Positions 34,296 through 43,789 of a DNA stretch of 64,000 nucleotides are shown here, one piece after another. Both the position numbers and the translations under genes were made by a program. The notes beneath the pieces were generated by a model. It ran no database searches, was not told where the DNA came from, and was given only the letters and a program-made list of their open reading frames with translations. Each line of letters begins with the position of its first letter. Within the stretch, counting starts at the first letter, position 1. Source of the stretch: JAVHLK01 sp043806215 (GTDB lineage: Bacteria; Desulfobacterota; Desulfomonilia; Desulfomonilales; Desulfomonilaceae); assembly GCA_043806215.1 (NCBI GenBank), contig JAZDHD010000176.1, positions 6,797 to 70,796 of the forward strand, in the 5' to 3' direction.

Positions 34296-35428
34296 GCCAA
34301 CCTCTTGCCCAGTTTCTTCACGGCCGCGAACGTAATCAAGAACCCGAGAACCACCAGAGCGAGCGTGGGAACTGCAATGGCCGCCGGCCCCGCTCCCTTG
34401 AGGAAGATTGCCCGTAAGATGGTTACGAAGTGCCTGGCCGGCACCACATAGGTAATCGACTGAAGCAGGTGTGGCATGTTGGTGATGGGAAACACGAATC
34501 CTGAGAGGAGAAATGCCGGGAGAAACGTTCCGAGCAGAGCAATTTGCGTGGCCAAGAACTGACTGGCGGCAACCACCGAAATAAGGAACCCCAAAGAGAG
34601 GGCTCCCACAAGGAATATCCCGGCAACAAAGAACATTATCAGCAAGCTTCCCCTGAAGGGCACCCCGAATACATAGACTCCCATCAGATAGACCATAAGG
34701 AGGTCCACGTATCCAAGGACGAAATATGGGATGAGCTTCCCCACGATGAGTTCTTCGGCCTTCAGGGGGGTCGAGATCAGCTGTTCCATGGTCCCGGTTT
34801 CCCGCTCCCTGACCACTGTCAGGGACGTGAGGAGAGCCGCGATAACCATCATGATTATGGCGATGAGACCGGGGATTATGTTGTTCCGACTGATCAGTTC
34901 GGGATTGTAGAGCAGTCTCACCCGAGGTTCCAATGGAGGGTTGATGCGACTCTGGACTGCTTGTCTGACCAACTCGCGTTGCTGAAGATCCGCCTCGAAT
35001 ATCGAGAGGATCGTCTCGAGGTAGACCATGGCCAAGCCGGCACGAGTCGAATCGGATCCATCCACCAAGGCCTGCACCGAGGCGGTCGAGCCTGCCTTGA
35101 TCTTACGGCTGAAGTCGTACGGAATAACAATACCTACGCTGACCTTGCCTCTGTCTATCGCGGCGACGATCTCCCGGTATGAATCGGCGTACAGAACCGG
35201 ACGAAAGTAACCGGAACTCGTCATGTCGGAGACCACTGAGCGGGACTGTACGGTCCGGGCCTGATCCCAAACCGCGAGAGGAATATTGTCCACGTCCAAC
35301 GACAGCGCGTAACCGAACAGAAGCATGAGCATCACCGGGATGCCAAGCGCCAGATACAAGGATCGTGCGTCCCGGAGGATTTGTCGCGCCTCCTTTCTCG
35401 AAACAGCCAAGGTGCGGAAGATATTCAT
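34292..35428 (-). CDS. ABC-2 type permease (YbhS-like)
   Basis: A 378-residue permease with the layout of its neighbour: helix 1 LYLALGIPVMLMLLFGYAL, a long periplasmic loop (SLDVDNIPLAVWDQARTVQS and on), and five C-terminal helices from IIPGLIAIIMMVIAALLTSL. The signature ERETGTMEQLISTPLKAEEL is intact. The start lies 18 bases after the stop of the first ATPase gene. The two permeases probably form a heterodimer, as YbhS and YbhR do. Confidence 0.92.
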   Translation of the reverse strand: MNIFRTLAVSRKEARQILRDARSLYLALGIPVMLMLLFGYALSLDVDNIPLAVWDQARTVQSRSVVSDMTSSGYFRPVLYADSYREIVAAIDRGKVSVGIVIPYDFSRKIKAGSTASVQALVDGSDSTRAGLAMVYLETILSIFEADLQQRELVRQAVQSRINPPLEPRVRLLYNPELISRNNIIPGLIAIIMMVIAALLTSLTVVRERETGTMEQLISTPLKAEELIVGKLIPYFVLGYVDLLMVYLMGVYVFGVPFRGSLLIMFFVAGIFLVGALSLGFLISVVAASQFLATQIALLGTFLPAFLLSGFVFPITNMPHLLQSITYVVPARHFVTILRAIFLKGAGPAAIAVPTLALVVLGFLITFAAVKKLGKRLA

Positions 35429-35446
35429 CGAGTCTCCGGAAGCGGC

Positions 35447-36391
35447 CTATTTCGCGTCATTGGCCGTGAGCGTTACAAACACATCCTCCAAGCTCGCGGT
35501 GATGATCTGCGTGTGGACGGCGGAAATACCGGCACCTTCGAGGCATTGAACAGCACGTTCCATGGCGGCCTCCGGGTCGGGGGTCACAACGTGGAGGCGA
35601 TTGCCGAAAATGGCGGTCTCGGTGAAAAGGGGCTCCGATTCAAAAAGACCGGCCGCCCTCATCAGATCGTCACACTCCACCTCTATGACGGACTCCGTCA
35701 TCCGGTCCGTCTTCAGCTCGGCCGGAGTCCCCAATGCGATAATCCTGCCTCTGCCCATCAATGCAAGCCGGTGGCAGTACTCGGCTTCTTCCATGTAATG
35801 GGTGGTGACGAAAATGGTCACCCCCTTGGCGGCCAGTTCGTTGATAAGGTCCCAGAAACTCCGCCGCGACAGAGGATCCACTCCGGATGTGGGTTCATCG
35901 AGAAACAGGACCGGGGGTTCATGAAGCACCGCACAGCCCAAGGCAAGCCGCTGCTTCCAACCCAGCGGCAGGTCGCGGGTCAGCGTGTCCTCCTTACCGG
36001 AAAGTCCTGCCATCTTGAGGACCCATTGATCCCGTTCGGCTTTTCCGGCCGGCTTCAAGCCGTATACCCCTCCGAAGAAATCGAGGTTTTCTCTTACCGT
36101 CAAGTCTTCGTACAAGGTGAACCGTTGAGACATGTACCCAATGTTCTGCTTGATTTGCTCCGGTTGTGTCGCCACGTCCCACCCTATTACGCCTGCCGAG
36201 CCGGACGAAGGCGAGAGCAAACCGCACAGTATCTTAATGGTCGTAGTCTTGCCGGCTCCGTTGGGACCAAGGAAACCGAAGATCTCTCCTCTGAACGTTT
36301 CAAAACTCACGCGGTCCACGGCCGTGAAACTGCCGAACATCTTGGTCAGATCACGTGCAAAGACGGCCACTTCTCGATCATTCCGGCTCAA
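35447..36391 (-). CDS. ABC transporter ATP-binding protein (YbhF-half-like, B)
   Basis: A 314-residue ATPase of the exporter. Walker A is GPNGAGKTTTIKIL, the signature-like segment is DLPLGWKQRLALGCAV (LSGG replaced by LGWK), Walker B is VLFLDEPTSGVDP, and the switch histidine is in FVTTHYMEEAEYC. The C-terminal ~80 residues form the DUF4162-type regulatory tail. In E. coli YbhF the two ATPase modules are fused; here they are separate genes. The missing canonical LSGGQ suggests one degenerate site. The start is a TTG with GGAG seven bases upstream, so the exact N-terminus is tentative. Confidence 0.9.
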   Translation of the reverse strand: MSRNDREVAVFARDLTKMFGSFTAVDRVSFETFRGEIFGFLGPNGAGKTTTIKILCGLLSPSSGSAGVIGWDVATQPEQIKQNIGYMSQRFTLYEDLTVRENLDFFGGVYGLKPAGKAERDQWVLKMAGLSGKEDTLTRDLPLGWKQRLALGCAVLHEPPVLFLDEPTSGVDPLSRRSFWDLINELAAKGVTIFVTTHYMEEAEYCHRLALMGRGRIIALGTPAELKTDRMTESVIEVECDDLMRAAGLFESEPLFTETAIFGNRLHVVTPDPEAAMERAVQCLEGAGISAVHTQIITASLEDVFVTLTANDAK

Positions 36392-36431
36392 AAACGGCTC
36401 CAGACTACCTGTTATCGGTGAGGATCAAGGT

Positions 36432-37403
36432 CTAACCGGAGGCACACAGCTGTGTGTCATTCCCGCGGATTAATGAAAGAAACGCGTCTTCCATTTCCGG
36501 GGCGATCCGCTTCAATGACAGGATTTCGATGCCGGCACCTGACAGTCTCTCGCGGACGGAGTCCTCGACCTTCTCGTCCTTAATCAGAATATGGAGACTG
36601 TTGCCGAACACGTTGACGTCGAGAACCCCCGGAGCATCGGCCAATACAATCCTGGACCGTGCAAGATCGGAGGAAACCAGCTTCAAAATGATGCCGGCCA
36701 CCAGATCCTTGAGATCTTGCGGTTTGCCCAGTCGGATGATGGATCCGTGATGCATCAGCGCCACCTTGGTCGTGCGTTCGGCTTCGTCGAGGTATGCCGT
36801 CGAAATGAAGATCGTAATCCCTTGCTTGAGAAGTCCGTACAAGATCTTCCAGAAATCCCGGCGAGATACAGGATCAACTCCGTTCGTGGGTTCATCGAGC
36901 AACAAGAGCCTGGGCGAATGGATCAACGCGCAGGCCAGCGCCAGCTTCTGTTTCATACCCCCGGACAGTGCTCCGGCAATCCTGTCCTTGAAAGGGCCCA
37001 GACGGCTGAATCCGAACAGCAGGTCAAGTCGCTCGGTCCTGTTCTTCTTTGGCACGCTGAACAGGTCGGCATAGAAGATCAGGTTTTCCATCACGGTGAG
37101 ATCCTGGTACAGCCCGAAACGTTGGGGCATGTACGCGATGTGCTCCTTTATTCCCTCGGGGTCCTCGGTCACGGAAATACCGTCTATCCACGCATCGCCG
37201 GAGGTTGGTTCGAGAATACCGGCCAACATCCTCATCGTCGTTGTCTTTCCCGCCCCATCGGGACCCACAAGCCCAAAGATCTCGCCCTGCCGCACCACCA
37301 GGTTGAGACCTCGCACCGCTTTGGTCTCCCCGAAATCCCTGACCAGATTTTCCGCGCGAATTACCGGAACCGGATCGCGACTATTGAGATTTGGATTTGG
37401 CAC
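36432..37403 (-). CDS. ABC transporter ATP-binding protein (YbhF-half-like, A)
   Basis: A 323-residue ATPase with full motifs: Walker A GPDGAGKTTTMRML, signature LSGGMKQKLALACAL, Walker B LLLLDEPTNGVDP and switch FISTAYLDEAERT (Ala-Tyr in place of the usual His). So each of the two ATPases carries one non-canonical motif, and they may complement one another in a heterodimer. I choose the GTG at 37403 behind AGAGG; it overlaps the end of the adaptor gene by 23 bases. The next ATPase begins 40 bases downstream. Confidence 0.9.
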   Translation of the reverse strand: MPNPNLNSRDPVPVIRAENLVRDFGETKAVRGLNLVVRQGEIFGLVGPDGAGKTTTMRMLAGILEPTSGDAWIDGISVTEDPEGIKEHIAYMPQRFGLYQDLTVMENLIFYADLFSVPKKNRTERLDLLFGFSRLGPFKDRIAGALSGGMKQKLALACALIHSPRLLLLDEPTNGVDPVSRRDFWKILYGLLKQGITIFISTAYLDEAERTTKVALMHHGSIIRLGKPQDLKDLVAGIILKLVSSDLARSRIVLADAPGVLDVNVFGNSLHILIKDEKVEDSVRERLSGAGIEILSLKRIAPEMEDAFLSLIRGNDTQLCASG

Positions 37404-38427
37404 GATGCCTCTCACCTCTGTTGCCGGCCGCATTGCTTTCAACCAGGATGTTTCCCTCGGCCGGCATTCCGATTTTCAAGGCGTGGTCCTCGTTGGGGAT
37501 GGTAATCTTTACCCGGTACACCTGCTTGATCCGTTCCTCCTTCGTCTGAACATTCTTTGGGGTAAACTCCGCCCGGGACGAGATGAACGTCAACTCTCCC
37601 GGAAACTTCCTGCGGGGAAACGTGTCTATGGTGATCTCGGCTTCCTGTCCGAGCTTGAGCAACCCAAGTTTCGGTTCCCCTACATAGCCCTTGAGCCACA
37701 CTTCATCCAACTCGGCCACCGTTGCAACCGTTGCACCCGGGAGAATAACCTCTCCCACCTCGTTCGCCTTGACCAGAACGACCCCTGAGATCGGCGCGGC
37801 GAGAACCGAATGCTGAATGTCCAATTCGATCTTGTCAAGTTCCCCTTTGGCTCTATCGAGCTTGTGCCGGGCCGCGCGTATCGCCTGTTCCCGGGGGCCC
37901 TTTTCCATCTCCCGCAAGCGCTCGGAAGCATTGTTGTACTCCTCGAGAGCCACTTTAAGACTCGTGTCGATGCGGTCGAACTGAGACGCGGATATGGCAT
38001 GATCACGGAACAGCTCGCTATATCGCTTGTGTTCATCCTTCGCGTTCTGCAATCGGCTTTCAGCCGCTTTCATCAGAGCCCGCGACATGGCTATCTGTTC
38101 CTCACGCGTACCTTCCTCCAATTCGTCCAACACCGCCTTCGTGGCTGAGATCTCCGCTTGAGCAATCCTTTTGAGGGCATCGAGCGTATCCGTGTCCAAT
38201 TCGGCAATGATTTGACCTTTCTTGACGCGGTCGCCCTCTTCGACATTCAGCGTCTTGATTTGGCCCGCTATGCGGAACGACAGGTCCACTTCCGTAGTCT
38301 CTATGTTTCCACTGACGAATACCAGGCCTTCGGGTATCTCGGCCGGCCTGAGATAATACCATCCGACGGCCCCGGCCACCGCGGACACGAGAATCAATAG
38401 TCCGACGACAATCTTTGCTTTGTTCAT
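37381..38427 (-). CDS. HlyD-family periplasmic adaptor (YbhG-like)
   Basis: A 348-residue membrane-fusion protein that links the inner-membrane exporter to an outer-membrane channel. It has a signal-anchor helix (MNKAKIVVGLLILVSAVAGA), a biotinyl-lipoyl half (VEEGDRVKKGQIIAELDTDT), a long alpha-helical hairpin (~100-210) and the second lipoyl half (LAAPISGVVLVKANEVGEVI), then the beta-barrel (AEITIDTFPRRKFPGELTFI). I use the ATG at 38427 because the helix then sits at the N-terminus; 38469 is an alternative. It heads the operon adaptor-ATPase-ATPase-permease-permease-acyltransferase. No outer-membrane factor gene is present. Confidence 0.92.
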   Translation of the reverse strand: MNKAKIVVGLLILVSAVAGAVGWYYLRPAEIPEGLVFVSGNIETTEVDLSFRIAGQIKTLNVEEGDRVKKGQIIAELDTDTLDALKRIAQAEISATKAVLDELEEGTREEQIAMSRALMKAAESRLQNAKDEHKRYSELFRDHAISASQFDRIDTSLKVALEEYNNASERLREMEKGPREQAIRAARHKLDRAKGELDKIELDIQHSVLAAPISGVVLVKANEVGEVILPGATVATVAELDEVWLKGYVGEPKLGLLKLGQEAEITIDTFPRRKFPGELTFISSRAEFTPKNVQTKEERIKQVYRVKITIPNEDHALKIGMPAEGNILVESNAAGNRGERHRAKSKSQ

Positions 38428-38745
38428 TGCCCTGGTCCGCTCAAGATTCCACATCACTTTCCCGGTCATGGTTCCCCGGAGTGGGGCCTCTTGATTCTAA
38501 GAGATCCTCGGAATTGTGCAATGTCTTTCTCTGCGGGGGGGAAGGAAGCTTAGTAATTTTCGCGAATTGACCCAGGAGAAGGAGCTTATAGTAACTCCTA
38601 GGTTAATCAAAAAGGAATAAATTGATTAGTGGATGTCGGTTGTCTGCAATAGCTAAAATGATGATTTAATATTGACAGTGGCGAATTGTTATGATATCGA
38701 CGCCCCGTGGACTATGGGCTGCGGGTTTGGTTACAGGAGTATTAA

Positions 38746-41700
38746 ATGTTCGGAAAAGTGCTGGAATTTAAGAAGGGCGCATCAGGTGGGGCCCGGGGGG
38801 CAGAGCTTCCTGCAGACATAACACGCCAGTTTAACTCGGAAGTTCTGAAAAAGGGGTTACGGCTTGCTGCCGGCTCGCGAATTTCACACATTAACTTCGG
38901 AAGGGAATCGTACTTTGGTCTTATTTCAGATCCGGCAGGCAAGCCGGTAAACGTCCACGTTGTGCTTGATCCGGAAACCAAGATTCTGGCCCGGGCCACC
39001 TGCGGCTGCTTTCGGTCCTCTACGAGAACCTATTGTCATCACATCGTATCTTTCGTCCGCTACATTCTCCGGCCCGATCCGGATACGGGAAAGCTCCGCA
39101 CGCTCGATGAGGACTTTCAAGAGAGCCTTTGGCATGAAATCAGCTGGTATGGTTACAGGAACTTCGGCGATTCCATTCTCGGATTCAAATGCCGCATTAA
39201 CCATGGAGGCGAAGGGCTGCGCATCTCGTTTTCCGACCGTTCGCAAGATGAGATCCTGGCTTTCATGCCGGGTGAGCGGCTGGTCGATGAATATCTTCAC
39301 GAGTTTTTCGATATCATCCGCCGCGACCTGGACTCGACTCTGTTCAAGCGGATGTACGGCCGAAAACTCAAAGACCCCAATGTGCCTTCATTGCGACGCA
39401 GACCATGGCAGTACTCCGAAGCGGAAGCGGAACTCAACCGACGCGGATTGAAATCCGGGAGGCAACACCTGGAGGACAGCATCTGGCATCGCATCGCCAA
39501 AGTCGGGTTTCTCTTGTCGGGGCGCACGGGAGGCGAATTCGTATTCAATTTCATGGAACACAAGCATGAACTCACCCTGGAGGCATTGGATGAAGAAGAG
39601 TCGGTCATCCTCCGCCTGGTGCCTCCGAGATCACACATTGGGTCGATTATAGAAACCGGAGAGAAGAAGGGTGCCATAGGAAGAGATCTACTCATACATT
39701 CCCGGCAGCTGGAAACCGGTTTCACGGTGGAACTGGACGAATCTTCTTCTCTGTGTATCACGCCGGTTGTGGAAAACCCGGATCCGGATGCGGATTCCTC
39801 CCGCGCGTTTCTGGACCGCACCCGGCTGGAGCAACAACTCTTTGGGAGCTACTACCTGTTTCCCGATCACGGGTTCTTTAGAATTGCGGTGAATTCGGGA
39901 GGCTTGCCGGCGGAGTACTTCTCACCACAGAAGAAGATCCTGATTCCCGCCCGGGAGATCACGTCTTTTCTTGAACAGCACGGAGACCTGTTGAGGAATG
40001 AGCCGCGGGTTTTTGTCGACGAATCCGTTCTCAATAGTGAAACCATCGACTCGTTCGACCAAATCACCTTGGACCACAAAGCGTTGGACGAGTCGGGTGT
40101 TGTGCTCGAAATTAGTTATGATTTCGGCAATATCCGAGTTCCTCTCCGGGATGTTTATGAAGCCAGAAAGAACAACCGGCGTTTTCTCGTGCACGGGGAT
40201 AAGTGGATCGATACCTTCTCGCAGGAATTTTCGTGGCTGGACGGAATCGAGGAGAAGGCCCTCACCCGGGACAACACCCTCACTGTGGATAGAGCCGAGT
40301 ACCTTAGGCTGTTGGCACTCCACGAACGTCCGGACAAGCGCTTTTCATCCGCCAGGGTCCGGTCTTGGTTTGAAAGCCTGGAGCAGCTCCAACCTACCGG
40401 ACGGCTGCCGTCGATTCGTGCAATGAAAGGCAAACTGAGGGGCTATCAGCGGAATGGCTATGGTTGGCTCTGGTTTCTCTACGGAAATGGGTTGTCCGGT
40501 CTGTTGTGTGACGATATGGGGCTTGGCAAGACCCACCAGGTCATGGCCCTCATGACCGGTATCGTGCACAAAAAAGCGGCCGACATCGGCAAGATGAGGT
40601 TCCTCGTCATCTGCCCGACCACGGTTCTCAGCCATTGGAAAGAAAAGGTCATGCAGTACTGTCCCCGCCTCGATCCCTACATTTACCATGGTACGGATCG
40701 ACAATTCCAGGAAGGGTTTGCCGAGCACCTCCTGGTGGTCACGTCCTACGGCATCGCACTGCGTGACATCGAGATGCTCTCCGAGTACCGCTATGAACTG
40801 ATCGTCCTTGACGAAGTTCAGGCAGTGAAGAACAAGTCCACCAAGACATACGCGGCCGTCAAGGCTCTCGACTCCGTTTGCACCATAGGTCTTACCGGAA
40901 CGCCCATTGAGAACAGTGTTACCGATCTGAAATCCCTGTTCGATATCATTCTTCCAGGGTACCTGATGTCCGACTCTCTGTTTGACCGTCATTTCAGGGG
41001 GCCCATCGAGGAAGAATCGGATGCGCACGTCAAGCAGAAGCTTTCCCGCATGATTCAACCGTTCACATTGCGGCGTAAGAAGGAACAAGTTCTCAAGGAG
41101 CTGCCGCCCAAAATCGAGGATTACCGTCATTGCTTGTTAAGTGCCGACCAGATACGCTTTTACAGGGACGTGGTGGAAAACCAGGGAACGGGGCTTGTGC
41201 AGGCTCTTAAGGATCCCGGTCAAAAAGTGCCCTACATGCACATATTCGCAGTCCTGAACTATCTCAAACAGATCTGCAATCATCCGGTCCTTCTCGAGAA
41301 AGACTCCAGGAATTATCGAAAATATGCGTCGGGGAAATGGGATCTCTTCGTGGAACTCTTGGACGAGAGCCTCGGATCGGGCCAGAAAGTTGTCGTGTTC
41401 AGCCAGTACGTAAAGATGCTGGAACTCATGGAGTCCTATCTCCATGACCGTACCATCGATTTCGCAACGATTAAAGGCCACACGCGCAAACGTGCCGAAG
41501 CCATCAAACGATTCAACACCGACCCTTCCTGTATGGTATTCACCGCATCGCTGAGGGCGGCAGGCCTGGGCATTGATTTGACGGGAGGCTCCGTGGTCAT
41601 TCACTATGACCGTTGGTGGAATTCGGCCCGCGAGGAGCAAGCCACGGACAGGGTTCACAGGATCGGTCAGATGCGAGGCGTGCAGGTGTTCAAGCTCATA

Positions 41701-41844
41701 ACGGAGCATACGCTGGAGGAAAAGATCGACAAGATAATCACTAAGAAGATGCATCTCATGGAATCAGTGATCAAGCAGGACGACAAATCGCTCTTGAAAC
41801 GCTTTTCCAGAGAAGATCTGATCGAACTCATGTCGTTTCAATAG
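38746..41844 (+). CDS. SNF2 helicase with N-terminal SWIM zinc finger
   Basis: A 1032-residue SNF2 ATPase. The N-terminus holds a SWIM zinc finger, C86-x-C88-x8-C97-x-H99 (within CGCFRSSTRTYCHH), then a bacterial SNF2-associated region (~130-540). The motor shows motif I DDMGLGKTHQVMAL (~589-602), motif II VLDEVQAVKN, motif III GLTGTPIENSVTDL and, in the second lobe, motif V LRAAGLGIDLTGG with motif VI EEQATDRVHRIGQ. The full motor suggests an active DNA translocase. AGGAG lies five bases before the ATG at 38746. It is a lone gene, divergent from the exporter operon; a TTGACA at 38672 may be part of its promoter. Confidence 0.94.
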   Translation: MFGKVLEFKKGASGGARGAELPADITRQFNSEVLKKGLRLAAGSRISHINFGRESYFGLISDPAGKPVNVHVVLDPETKILARATCGCFRSSTRTYCHHIVSFVRYILRPDPDTGKLRTLDEDFQESLWHEISWYGYRNFGDSILGFKCRINHGGEGLRISFSDRSQDEILAFMPGERLVDEYLHEFFDIIRRDLDSTLFKRMYGRKLKDPNVPSLRRRPWQYSEAEAELNRRGLKSGRQHLEDSIWHRIAKVGFLLSGRTGGEFVFNFMEHKHELTLEALDEEESVILRLVPPRSHIGSIIETGEKKGAIGRDLLIHSRQLETGFTVELDESSSLCITPVVENPDPDADSSRAFLDRTRLEQQLFGSYYLFPDHGFFRIAVNSGGLPAEYFSPQKKILIPAREITSFLEQHGDLLRNEPRVFVDESVLNSETIDSFDQITLDHKALDESGVVLEISYDFGNIRVPLRDVYEARKNNRRFLVHGDKWIDTFSQEFSWLDGIEEKALTRDNTLTVDRAEYLRLLALHERPDKRFSSARVRSWFESLEQLQPTGRLPSIRAMKGKLRGYQRNGYGWLWFLYGNGLSGLLCDDMGLGKTHQVMALMTGIVHKKAADIGKMRFLVICPTTVLSHWKEKVMQYCPRLDPYIYHGTDRQFQEGFAEHLLVVTSYGIALRDIEMLSEYRYELIVLDEVQAVKNKSTKTYAAVKALDSVCTIGLTGTPIENSVTDLKSLFDIILPGYLMSDSLFDRHFRGPIEEESDAHVKQKLSRMIQPFTLRRKKEQVLKELPPKIEDYRHCLLSADQIRFYRDVVENQGTGLVQALKDPGQKVPYMHIFAVLNYLKQICNHPVLLEKDSRNYRKYASGKWDLFVELLDESLGSGQKVVVFSQYVKMLELMESYLHDRTIDFATIKGHTRKRAEAIKRFNTDPSCMVFTASLRAAGLGIDLTGGSVVIHYDRWWNSAREEQATDRVHRIGQMRGVQVFKLITEHTLEEKIDKIITKKMHLMESVIKQDDKSLLKRFSREDLIELMSFQ

Positions 41845-41859
41845 TCCGACGGCGCAGGC

Positions 41860-42112
41860 CGCGGCAAGCGCCGGGAAGACGGAGGGCCGGGACACCCGCC
41901 CTTGAAGATGACGGGCATCCCGCGTTCCGCGGGACCCCACGAAACAGGTCTGAGGCTTCATGACAGGCACCGCAGCGGTGAGCGAAGCGAATCCCGCGTC
42001 CCGCGGGATCGAGAAAAGACCGCGAATCCCGCGTCCCGCGGGACGGTTCATCCCGCTGAAAGCGAGATTCACCACATCCTTGTGCGACCGTGTTTGTGAA
42101 ACGGAGCACTTA
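41860..42112 (+). repeat. Mosaic repeat element, copy 4 (right terminus visible)
   Basis: The gap between the SNF2 gene and the SNase gene is filled by palindromic modules ('gcgggacgcgggattcg' type, 'gaagatgacgggcatcccgcg'). The right terminus TGTGCGACCG...GAAACGGAGCACTTA (42081-42112) matches the family motif. The adjacent block 42023-42080 is inverted and nearly identical at 63.61-63.67 kb. The last bases encode the SNase stop codon. Confidence 0.85.
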
Positions 42113-42688
42113 GTGACTTAAGGAAGTAACCTTTCCTATGGTCAGGCCGCGCCACAATCCTCGGCGGTCCTTTCTCGCTTCTTCCTCGAGCTGCCGGTAC
42201 TGCACAAACGTCACGTGCACATAGTCCCTGGTTACGAATCCCAATCCTTTTCGGATTATCTCCCCGTTGAGATCCTGGGATTCATCGGAGTCCGTAGGAA
42301 TCATGACATAGGCCAGCAGCCGATTCTTGTCATCATATTGGTCCCAGCGCCGGACCCACAGTTGGACCACCTTTTTGCTCACACGGGAGCGCACGAAACT
42401 CCTCGCCGTTTCCCACATCCTATTCGTCTGAATATATGCCAGAATCTCCGACCCCAACGTGCGGACTCTGTCCTTGTTGCGTGGAGACCCCACTCCAAGC
42501 AGTCGGACAACGACAACCTTGTCTTTCTTGACGAGCTTCAGCTTGAGCAAATTCGGTCCAACCACCTCCAGCACTTGGGCCTCATCGTAGAAAGCATACC
42601 TGGGACTCGTCGCCGAAAAACAAACAGACCCCGGGACCAATGCAATCAGGAGGCCCCACAAACAGACGCGCAAACTATGGCCCACCAT
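42110..42688 (-). CDS. Secreted thermonuclease-like (SNase) protein
   Basis: A 192-residue protein with a signal peptide (LWGLLIALVPGSVCFSAT) and a staphylococcal-nuclease OB-fold: VVRLLGVGSP, the segment LWVRRWDQYDDKNRLLAYVM, and the C-terminal LNGEIIRKGLGFVTRDYVHV with QLEEEARKDRRGLWRG. The catalytic Arg-Glu-Arg set is only partly evident because the usual Glu-containing loop is replaced by ILAYIQTN, so activity is uncertain. ATG at 42688 follows GGGAGG. The TAA stop lies inside the terminal motif of a mosaic repeat, so the last residues may be set by that insertion. Confidence 0.82.
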   Translation of the reverse strand: MVGHSLRVCLWGLLIALVPGSVCFSATSPRYAFYDEAQVLEVVGPNLLKLKLVKKDKVVVVRLLGVGSPRNKDRVRTLGSEILAYIQTNRMWETARSFVRSRVSKKVVQLWVRRWDQYDDKNRLLAYVMIPTDSDESQDLNGEIIRKGLGFVTRDYVHVTFVQYRQLEEEARKDRRGLWRGLTIGKVTSLSH

Positions 42689-42824
42689 ACTTCCCTCCCA
42701 AAACACATAAAAAAATCAGTCAGCACCGCCCCACTGTTCGTCCATAGTGTTTGCATGAGTCATTTGTCTTAGCCGTAACCGGCGAAATATGTACCATGAC
42801 ACATTGAAACGAGACCGGCAACAA

Positions 42825-43109
42825 CTATTTTCTGCTTTGTACGATCTCCTTGAGGACCTTTGCCGCCGTGAATCGAGGGACTCTCATTGCCGGAATGGTC
42901 ATTTCCATTCCCGTGCGGGGGTTGACTCCACGGCGTGATGCCATCTCGACCACCCGGAACGTACCGAGTGCGGATATCCGTATCTTTCCTTCGTCACTCT
43001 TCAACGACGAATGCACTACGTCCACAAAGGTATCCAGAACTCTGCCGGCAGCCGTCTTCGTGATGTCGGCACGCTCGGAAATAAGAGCGATGATTTCGGG
43101 CTTTGTCAT
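42825..43109 (-). CDS. HU/IHF-family DNA-binding protein
   Basis: A 94-residue nucleoid protein. The core NPRTGMEMTIPAMRVPRFTA is the beta-arm that wraps DNA, and the N-terminal MTKPEIIALISERADITKTA is the usual helical dimer part. The ATG at 43109 is supported by GGAG eight bases upstream; the long in-frame 5' extension to 43481 is an artefact. HU or IHF bends DNA and can assist sigma-54 promoters; sequence alone does not settle which of the two it is. Single gene. Confidence 0.93.
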   Translation of the reverse strand: MTKPEIIALISERADITKTAAGRVLDTFVDVVHSSLKSDEGKIRISALGTFRVVEMASRRGVNPRTGMEMTIPAMRVPRFTAAKVLKEIVQSRK

Positions 43110-43789
43110 ATAAGCGTCTCCTTCCAAGTTCCCACTTCGGATCAACGCACGGTTGCATCGATCAAGTGCGTTACGGAAATTCTCGAGATAATCCCCGATA
43201 CGGTTTCCCGACAATCCTGCACCAACCCATCGGTCACGCTGCTGTGAGACCATCGGGTGTGTCGGCAAGATCGAAGGTCGGAGCCGGCTTAGTGCCGGCT
43301 CCTTGAACTGAGGCCGAAATGATCGGCCTGAATGATCGACCTCGAAACTGCGGGCTGTGGTAGTAATGGGGGCAGTATTGTGCAAGACACGAACCAAGAC
43401 GCTCAAATCCTCCCTCATTCCTGATGTGACCGCTGCAAGGAGCCGGTGTGGAAAGTGGTCCGAGTCTTGCTTAGCCCGCAAAAACGGCTACATAGTGGAC
43501 AGCAGGTGCCTATAAGGTTTACGTGCCCTGAGCCCCACACCGTTAGGTTCTCGCCCCCGGGTTTTGGGAATCTGCCCCCGCTGCCTCATTCTCCCCTAAC
43601 ATGTTGCGTGATCGGACTGAAGATGGTATACAGCGTCGGGGTGCGCGGATCCGTGTGAAGCGGCGTACCGGACAGACTCAATGGAAGTGGTTCATACGAT
43701 CATTCACGGCCCTTGAAAATACCCAAGCCATGAATGTTCTCCGGGCCTGCAAGACAAATCCCGGCACAAGATGTAAAGGAATCTGACCG
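43110..43789. other. 680-base intergenic region
   Basis: This contains the promoters of the divergent HU-like gene and murA. Apart from the hairpin at 43280-43302 I see no gene, tRNA or repeat copy. Short open frames here lack ribosome-binding sites. Confidence 0.5.
43280..43302. terminator. GC-rich perfect hairpin in the 43-kb intergenic region
   Basis: GGAGCCGGC (43280-43288), loop TTAGT, GCCGGCTCC (43294-43302). No T-run follows on either strand. It may be a short palindromic repeat related to the 'gccggcacccgagccggc' palindrome near 7.79 kb rather than a terminator. Confidence 0.35.

Noticed and set aside
35381..36421. 346-codon plus-strand frame
   Set aside because: Antisense to the ABC ATPase, which has Walker A and B.
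38672..38695. TTGACA with TATGAT as a promoter for the SWIM-SNF2 gene
   Set aside because: Only 12 bases separate the hexamers; no good -10 at 16-18 bases, so not listed as a promoter.
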